Below are positions 15,854 through 20,330 of a stretch of DNA of 20,330 nucleotides, in pieces; the first letter of the stretch is position 1; every line of letters starts with the position of its first letter. A model generated the notes under the pieces. It searched no databases and was not told the origin of the DNA. It saw nothing but the letters and a program-made list of their open reading frames with translations. A program made the translations under genes and the position numbers. Origin of the DNA: Pavlovales sp. CCMP2436 (Eukaryota > Haptophyta > Pavlovophyceae > Pavlovales); assembly GCA_026770615.1 (NCBI GenBank), contig MU631371.1, positions 115,332 to 135,661 of the forward strand, given 5' to 3'.

Positions 15854-16213
15854 TTAAAGTGGGGGTACATTTTTTTTAGCTTGGTTGTTCATAAACCGAA
15901 GCAACACCTTTGGCGTTTCACACTCCTCGAGGAGTACGTCAGCGCAATCGTCAGCGCAATCGTCACCCCGATTGTTACTCACGACACGGATTGTTTTCTC
16001 ATCCGCCTCGAAGCGAAAGCATGGGACGATGTTATTATTTTCGGACTCGATAAGATCACCCTTCACTAGGAAGGTATCGTCGTCAACGCACTGTAAGACT
16101 ATGTCAATGTTACCATAATTATAATGACCGAAAAAATCGCTATTCTCGTAGCGACGAGCCAACCTGCCTGCGTTAAGCGAGAGAAGGTTTTGGAATTCAG
16201 TGTTGATGCACAT
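15854..16213 (-). CDS. Unrecognised small acidic protein
   Basis: The protein has 119 residues from the ATG at 16213 (MCINTEFQNLLSLNAGRLAR). It is rich in Asp, Glu and Asn, with alternating hydrophobics (NIDIVLQCVDDDTFLVKGDL) that suggest a small beta domain, and a repeated DDCADDCAD stretch near residue 85 encoded by a GTCAGCGCAATC duplication (about 15938-15963). AATAAAAATG about 25 bp upstream of the ATG may be its TATA-like element. It follows the helicase gene on the same strand with about 75 bp between them. No family is recognised. Confidence 0.6.
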   Translation of the reverse strand: MCINTEFQNLLSLNAGRLARRYENSDFFGHYNYGNIDIVLQCVDDDTFLVKGDLIESENNNIVPCFRFEADEKTIRVVSNNRGDDCADDCADVLLEECETPKVLLRFMNNQAKKNVPPL

Positions 16214-16288
16214 GGCTGCTGGTTATATTGATAGAGGACATTTTTATTCGACCTGACCTTAACGCATCCCTCCTCCTCTTCCTCCTCC

Positions 16289-18463
16289 TCACTCCTCGCC
16301 CTCCTCCTCCTCCTCCTCGCCTTCATCTGAGTCGCTGTCGTCCACGAACATCGAGGGGGGGCACGGTGTAGCATTGGAGCGGGGTTGAGCCTTTGGCGAC
16401 ATATTGATGACAACGCACTCAACACCGAGCCCCTGATAGTACTGCAATTTCTCGCGACTTGGTGGAGAGGTCACCACGACTTCGACGACCTTGACCAGCT
16501 TCAGGTTTCCTCCGACTCCATCGACTCCACCGATAGTATCAAACACGGCCAGATCGGCAATGTAGCGACCGTCTCCTACTGGGTACTCCTCTATAGCTCC
16601 TTGCCCTGCTGCTCTGGCAAGCCCAAATTGTCTCGCCTTCTCCGTGCGGTGTTCCACCCCCTCACCCATGTATCGCGTCTCCTTGGAGCACGCAACAATA
16701 GCGAGCTGCTCGAGGCATCGAACGCGACTGACGGCCACGTAGAGCATACGAACGTCCCATATCATATTGAAATCGAGGAAGAGCTTGCCGCCTTCGAAAG
16801 TGATGCCCTGGTAGCTGTGGATGGTCGATGTGGGCGAGAACGTGATACCTACCCCGATATGTGGGGTGAGATCTACACCGCCGAAAGTGGGTGCTAGCTT
16901 GTCCGCTCGGAAACGAGTGCCATTGACCAGCTCGGTCCCGCGAATCGATTTTGTGCATTTCCACTCGACCTCGCCACACGAAGCCCCGCCAAAGTTGCTC
17001 GTAGCCAGCTCACGGGCATATTCGAGTGCCACTGAGCTGTACGCTTTTAAGGGCGCCAAGTCGACCTCTCCCTCGCCCCCTCCATCGATCCCTATATCGA
17101 TCCCTCCATCGATCCCGTCCTCACCGCCTTTGCGTTTGGTGTGCCTCTTCATGTAGAGATCCCGCTTGGCTGAGCTTGCAAAGTTGACATCTTCCAGCGT
17201 CGTTGCCGTCATGCACGTACACTTCTCGATTGCCGACTGGCCACAGTGGGGGCAGACGCGCGTCGCCGCCAAGATCACATCTCCATCCGTCATATCCCCG
17301 CAAACCTTGTAGACCGAGCTGTGCTGCTCCTCAGGTATCGCTTCGCAGATGAACTTGCGTGCCTCTATGATCGCGTCGACCGGATCTGGAACCCCTCGTG
17401 CCTGCCCCTGCCCCTGCCCCTGCCCCTGCCCCCGCCCCCCGCCGTATCCACCAGCGAAGAAGAGGCCTCCAGCGGTGTTTGCGATGACGTATCGTAGTCC
17501 CTCCTGGATCGACATGAGCAGCGGGTCGCTGGTGCGCTTCACACCCTCGACGTGGTACCGTCGTAGTCCTTCGAGATTCATGCTAGCGCTGTCGACTGGC
17601 TGGCACTGCATCGGGACGCTCGTGAACGGGCAGTAGTCGCCGAGGAAGAACAGCCTCGCGCCCCATTCCCGACAAAAGCTCTCAATTTTTAATCGTTGTT
17701 GCTGCGTCAGCATGGTGGCTTCGTCGACGATGATGTTGGCTGGCGGGCGCCTGTTAAGGTCACGCGTCCGCTCTTCAGTGAAGACTCGCCCACCAAGCAG
17801 TCGAGCGTGGCACATGGTCTGCCTGAAGCCTTTTTTCAAAGCGTCTAAGCGAAGCAGGTGTGTGGGAGAGCAGAAAACTGTATCCGTCAGACTCCCGTCT
17901 AACACGGCAGCTGATATCATTGTTGTTTTCCCTGAGCCGGCCGAACCCGTGATGATGGCGGGTAATCCTGAGGCGGCTGTAAGCGGACCGAGAAGCTCGT
18001 GGTTCCTGGGTTTGTATTTGCCGTTTTTGTTCTCGTAATCGGGGAGGTGGAATACGAGGTCTATGTGGTCGACGTGCAGGTTAGACAAGGTCGGTGTGGC
18101 TGCGACGTCGGGCATGGACCCGGTGTCTTTTATGACAAAATTAGGGAGCATCATCCGGTCGTAGTCGAGCTCTCTATCCATCAGGCAGTAGACTCCGTCC
18201 GTTACTAACTCGAGGCATGCTGGAAGAACGAATGCCTGGCACACGGCCTGCACCCGCTGGCAAGCTGTGATATATGCAGAAACATGAGCTGTTGTGTTGA
18301 CTCCTCCGAGGGGGTGCTCGATTTCTATGATGTTTTCTTCGAGTGTACGGATATGAACTCTGGTTTCGTCGAGGTTTGGGTCTTCGAGCGCCAATGCGAA
18401 ATATTCCTGAGCTTGGACCTCTGAACCACGCATATGAAAGCGGGTGCTTAGGCTTGTACTCAT
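16289..18463 (-). CDS. SF1 helicase with polymerase-like N terminus and PD-(D/E)XK-like C-terminal domain
   Basis: The protein has 724 residues. Helicase motifs: Walker A G173-SAGSGKTT-181, Walker B IIVDEAT (244-250), motif III FFLGDYCPF (272-280), motif V STIHSYQGITFEG (546-558) and motif VI YVAVSRVRC (575-583); this pattern fits SF1 enzymes of the Pif1/RecD/Dda kind. Between motifs III and V lie a GQGQ repeat (about 344-354), a Cys cluster C404-x2-C407-x7-C415-x1-C417 that may bind zinc, and an Asp-Gly-Ile repeat (about 449-463). Residues about 630-690 (YIADLAVFD ... KVVEVVVTSPPSREKLQYYQ) resemble CoiA-type PD-(D/E)XK domains, with D637, E661 and a shifted K672. Residues about 60-95 (VSAYITACQRVQ ... 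LELVTDGVYCL) resemble the palm region around motif C of family B polymerases. The C terminus is an acidic run. The ATG at 18463 overlaps the stop of the upstream gene (ATGA). Confidence 0.85.
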   Translation of the reverse strand: MSTSLSTRFHMRGSEVQAQEYFALALEDPNLDETRVHIRTLEENIIEIEHPLGGVNTTAHVSAYITACQRVQAVCQAFVLPACLELVTDGVYCLMDRELDYDRMMLPNFVIKDTGSMPDVAATPTLSNLHVDHIDLVFHLPDYENKNGKYKPRNHELLGPLTAASGLPAIITGSAGSGKTTMISAAVLDGSLTDTVFCSPTHLLRLDALKKGFRQTMCHARLLGGRVFTEERTRDLNRRPPANIIVDEATMLTQQQRLKIESFCREWGARLFFLGDYCPFTSVPMQCQPVDSASMNLEGLRRYHVEGVKRTSDPLLMSIQEGLRYVIANTAGGLFFAGGYGGGRGQGQGQGQGQARGVPDPVDAIIEARKFICEAIPEEQHSSVYKVCGDMTDGDVILAATRVCPHCGQSAIEKCTCMTATTLEDVNFASSAKRDLYMKRHTKRKGGEDGIDGGIDIGIDGGGEGEVDLAPLKAYSSVALEYARELATSNFGGASCGEVEWKCTKSIRGTELVNGTRFRADKLAPTFGGVDLTPHIGVGITFSPTSTIHSYQGITFEGGKLFLDFNMIWDVRMLYVAVSRVRCLEQLAIVACSKETRYMGEGVEHRTEKARQFGLARAAGQGAIEEYPVGDGRYIADLAVFDTIGGVDGVGGNLKLVKVVEVVVTSPPSREKLQYYQGLGVECVVINMSPKAQPRSNATPCPPSMFVDDSDSDEGEEEEEEGEE

Positions 18464-20187
18464 CCGATCCCAACTGCCTTTGCGTAGTGCTTGATTCCAT
18501 TATCCTCTTTATACGATGTCTCATCCCACGTGATTGGGACGCTCTCGAAGGAAACCATGGTGAGGTGTGCCTCGAAAGTAACACCGCACATCAACCAAAA
18601 TCGTGCTTCGGGAAATGTCAAAATCTTAGGGACTGCGGGTGCTTGGAGTTTGTAAAAGCCCCGATCGTCGACTTCGTAGCTTCTTGCAATCTTTGTAGTG
18701 TACATGTTGGTGAGGGTTTCGTATATTTTTTCGGCTGTAACATAATTCACATTGAGATCAGGTGTTATGCTTAGTAGATATTCGATTATTTTTTCTGAGC
18801 ATGCCGTTGTGAAGTCTACGGTGCGGGTGTTAATGGCCAGAAGCCCTTCAATTTTTTGCGAGAGCATGTCTCTCATCTCATCATGACTCGACAACGTAAA
18901 CACTTCGCTGATTTTACCAATACAACAACCGGGTTTTGCAAGGAAGGGTGTCATACAAGAGTCGAATGCACGCGTGTAGGCCTTTGATTGATCCACGTTG
19001 ATGATATCATCAGCGAGTATGCGCGGTTTCTTCTGTTGAAGTGCTGCATCATCATCATCAAGCTCTACCTCTTGTTCTTCGGGTTCGCCACGAGGAAAGA
19101 TATCAAACAACTCAAACCGACAACGACCTGTGAGCAAAACCGCTTGTATGCATGCGCAGAACACATCTGGACCTATCTCGGCCGAGTTCATAGTGGCTCT
19201 TTTCAACTGTGGCTTCCACTTCTCATCTGACCACAGATTAAATGGGGTTTGGAGGGCGTACACCGTTCCATCGGTGCGTAGAATGCGTTGGGGGCGGCTA
19301 TAGCTATTGCTCGGGTAGGTTATCAAAGTTGTGCCGGTTTGGGGCTCTGCGTATTTAGCGGTCATTTCAGCCTCATCTAGCTTGATAACTTCGCTATCAG
19401 TTGTTATAAAACCAAACGTTGATGCAGTGAATGCTTCGACGTGTGTAGGGGTGGTCAGAAGCATCCTTATCGGCGTTTTTATTACACCGTGGACTTTGCC
19501 CGTGATGGGATTCGGATTATCAATGTGCAAGTAAGATTCAAACTTGGGGTACAGCGGCGAAATGATCGTCAAGGAGTTGGCTCCAGACAGCTGTATTATT
19601 TCCTTCATCACGTGGATATCGGTGTGCTTGATCCCCTCTCTGATCTGCACCCGTTTGTTTAAATCAATCAAATCATCAACTCTTTTGGTGACATTTTTGA
19701 GCTCCCGGTTGAGACGACTTCTTTCCTCGGCGGATTTGGCGTCACGAATCTCACCGGCTCTGGGGCGTCCCTTACGCTGTACCGGCAAGAATTTCAGCTC
19801 TTCCTTTATTTCATCCTTCCTTATGGCCAGGCGGTTGTAGAACCTGGCTATCAAGCAGTTTACCGTTGGTGCATCGGCGATATTCAGATTCGAAGCGCTT
19901 GCACCACCTGTCGATGTAATATTGGTCACCTCACTAAATGTAATTTTACAGTCCCTTACTTCAAAAATCGACCGATCAGAGGGGGGCTGTTTCTTACCTT
20001 TCGCGGTTTCTTTATACATTTCGTATGATTGTAAGTCATCGTAGATTAGTTGATTATCGCGCAGTTCATCTTCTGGCGTATATCTTAGATCCATGATTTT
20101 TTCAAGATCCTTTGGTCGGTCGATCTTAACACGTGCTTTACGGCTGTATCCAATAATTGAATCAAGACCTGACTCAAGGTTGACCAA
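18460..20187 (-). CDS. Replication-module protein with polymerase motif A-like segment, 5' end truncated
   Basis: The open frame has 575 codons counted from a TTG at 20187; the first ATG is at 20094 (MDLRYTPEDEL), but the preceding residues look coding, and the frame stays open to the retroelement junction near 20216, so the true 5' end is probably lost. Residues about 125-180 are charged and helical (KDEIKEELKF ... DLIDLNKRV). I397-NVDQSKAYTRAF-408 resembles motif A (DxxxxYP/YT) of family B-like polymerases and their inactive viral relatives. No exonuclease motifs are seen upstream. The last residues, YKEDNGIKHYAKAVGIG, may correspond to the motif B region, and the motif C-like segment is in the next gene (18463 leftward). 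Together they may be one protein split in two. The gene could also be a primase-like protein; the function is uncertain. Confidence 0.7.
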   Translation of the reverse strand: MVNLESGLDSIIGYSRKARVKIDRPKDLEKIMDLRYTPEDELRDNQLIYDDLQSYEMYKETAKGKKQPPSDRSIFEVRDCKITFSEVTNITSTGGASASNLNIADAPTVNCLIARFYNRLAIRKDEIKEELKFLPVQRKGRPRAGEIRDAKSAEERSRLNRELKNVTKRVDDLIDLNKRVQIREGIKHTDIHVMKEIIQLSGANSLTIISPLYPKFESYLHIDNPNPITGKVHGVIKTPIRMLLTTPTHVEAFTASTFGFITTDSEVIKLDEAEMTAKYAEPQTGTTLITYPSNSYSRPQRILRTDGTVYALQTPFNLWSDEKWKPQLKRATMNSAEIGPDVFCACIQAVLLTGRCRFELFDIFPRGEPEEQEVELDDDDAALQQKKPRILADDIINVDQSKAYTRAFDSCMTPFLAKPGCCIGKISEVFTLSSHDEMRDMLSQKIEGLLAINTRTVDFTTACSEKIIEYLLSITPDLNVNYVTAEKIYETLTNMYTTKIARSYEVDDRGFYKLQAPAVPKILTFPEARFWLMCGVTFEAHLTMVSFESVPITWDETSYKEDNGIKHYAKAVGIG

Positions 20188-20215
20188 AACTGTTGAGATA
20201 ACTATATATTGACTG

Positions 20216-20330
20216 ATAGGGATTCAAGCTGGCGTCTGACTGTTCTGAATGTTTTGCTGGTCTGAGCGCTGCGTCGCCCATTGCCTGCTGCGTGCCTTAG
20301 TCGGCTGCGCTGGCTTGGGCGCCACCGCGC
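20216..20330 (-). mobile_element. Retroelement 3' end, second copy (inverted to 528-642)
   Basis: Read on the minus strand, this is the same 115 bp as 528-642 with about four mismatches: codons GGAQASAAD, a TAA stop, about 90 bp of 3' UTR, and the end GAATCCCTAT. The two sequences diverge exactly after that end. The copy continues beyond the window. It abuts the 5' side of the polymerase-like gene, with only about 28 bp between the TTG and the element. Confidence 0.75.

Larger units (their letters stand above)
5996..20215. mobile_element. Integrated polinton-like virus (PLV), partial
   Basis: A gene-dense, intron-free block that is visibly less GC-rich than the left flank. It contains the set expected for a PLV: double-jelly-roll major capsid protein, penton-like minor capsid protein, A32/FtsK-type packaging ATPase, class-3 lipase, SF1 helicase and GIY-YIG nuclease. 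The left limit is the first viral start codon; the true terminus may lie as far left as about 5.4 kb. The right limit is the junction with the retroelement copy at 20216. No integrase, protease or clear viral terminal inverted repeat is seen. Frame breaks in the ATPase gene, the small gene at 8244-8594 and possibly the polymerase-like region suggest an inactive copy, unless they are assembly errors. Confidence 0.8.

Noticed and set aside
17999..18208. Open frames on the plus strand opposite the helicase gene
   Set aside because: They are antisense shadows; the minus frame carries all helicase motifs in order.

Overview
The window looks like nuclear DNA of a GC-rich unicellular alga or protist carrying an integrated, decaying polinton-like virus (PLV). 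The eukaryotic host is indicated by a mitochondrial-type [2Fe-2S] ferredoxin gene with a presequence and an 88-bp GT-AG intron, by retroelement debris next to microsatellites, and by many tandem repeats. A haptophyte-like alga would fit, but the sequence alone does not prove the lineage.

Left flank (1 to about 5.4 kb): host DNA. It holds a retroelement 3' end lying between two identical 16-bp ACAT tracts, one pair of inverted dispersed repeats (740-1035 and 4026-4297), a broken PDZ-domain gene on the minus strand (about 2134-2752), the intact ferredoxin gene (3145-3688) and a run of minisatellites (4428-5272). From about 5.4 to 6.0 kb comes a transition zone with an imperfect inverted repeat and four copies of a TCATATTTGAG-type motif. 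The left end of the virus probably lies here, but no clean terminus is visible.

Viral block (about 6.0 to 20.2 kb): densely packed genes without introns. In order: GIY-YIG nuclease (+); a minus-strand virion cluster of double-jelly-roll major capsid protein, small basic protein and penton-like minor capsid protein; a divergent promoter region; a plus-strand series of coiled-coil protein, A32/FtsK-type packaging ATPase (broken by a one-base frame change), P/Q/S-rich protein, large protein with an F5/8-type (discoidin) domain, and class-3 lipase; then a minus-strand replication module. The module comprises a small acidic protein, a large SF1 helicase with a C-terminal PD-(D/E)XK-like domain, and an upstream gene with a polymerase-like motif. 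Gene content and layout match PLVs: virion proteins and ATPase build the particle, lipase and the discoidin-domain protein plausibly serve entry or attachment, and the helicase module replicates DNA. No integrase or protease is visible.

Right end: the last viral frame has no ATG at its 5' side and runs into a second copy of the same retroelement 3' end, in inverted orientation to the left copy. The virus therefore appears truncated or interrupted there. The same pair of repeats could alternatively be read as terminal inverted repeats of a larger element.

The most interesting points are: polymerase-palm-like motifs split between two overlapping genes, the second of which is a helicase with a nuclease-like tail; a shared AAATAAAT motif upstream of four plus-strand genes; short tandem repeats at both convergent gene junctions; and several lesions that suggest a dead or dying provirus, or assembly indels.
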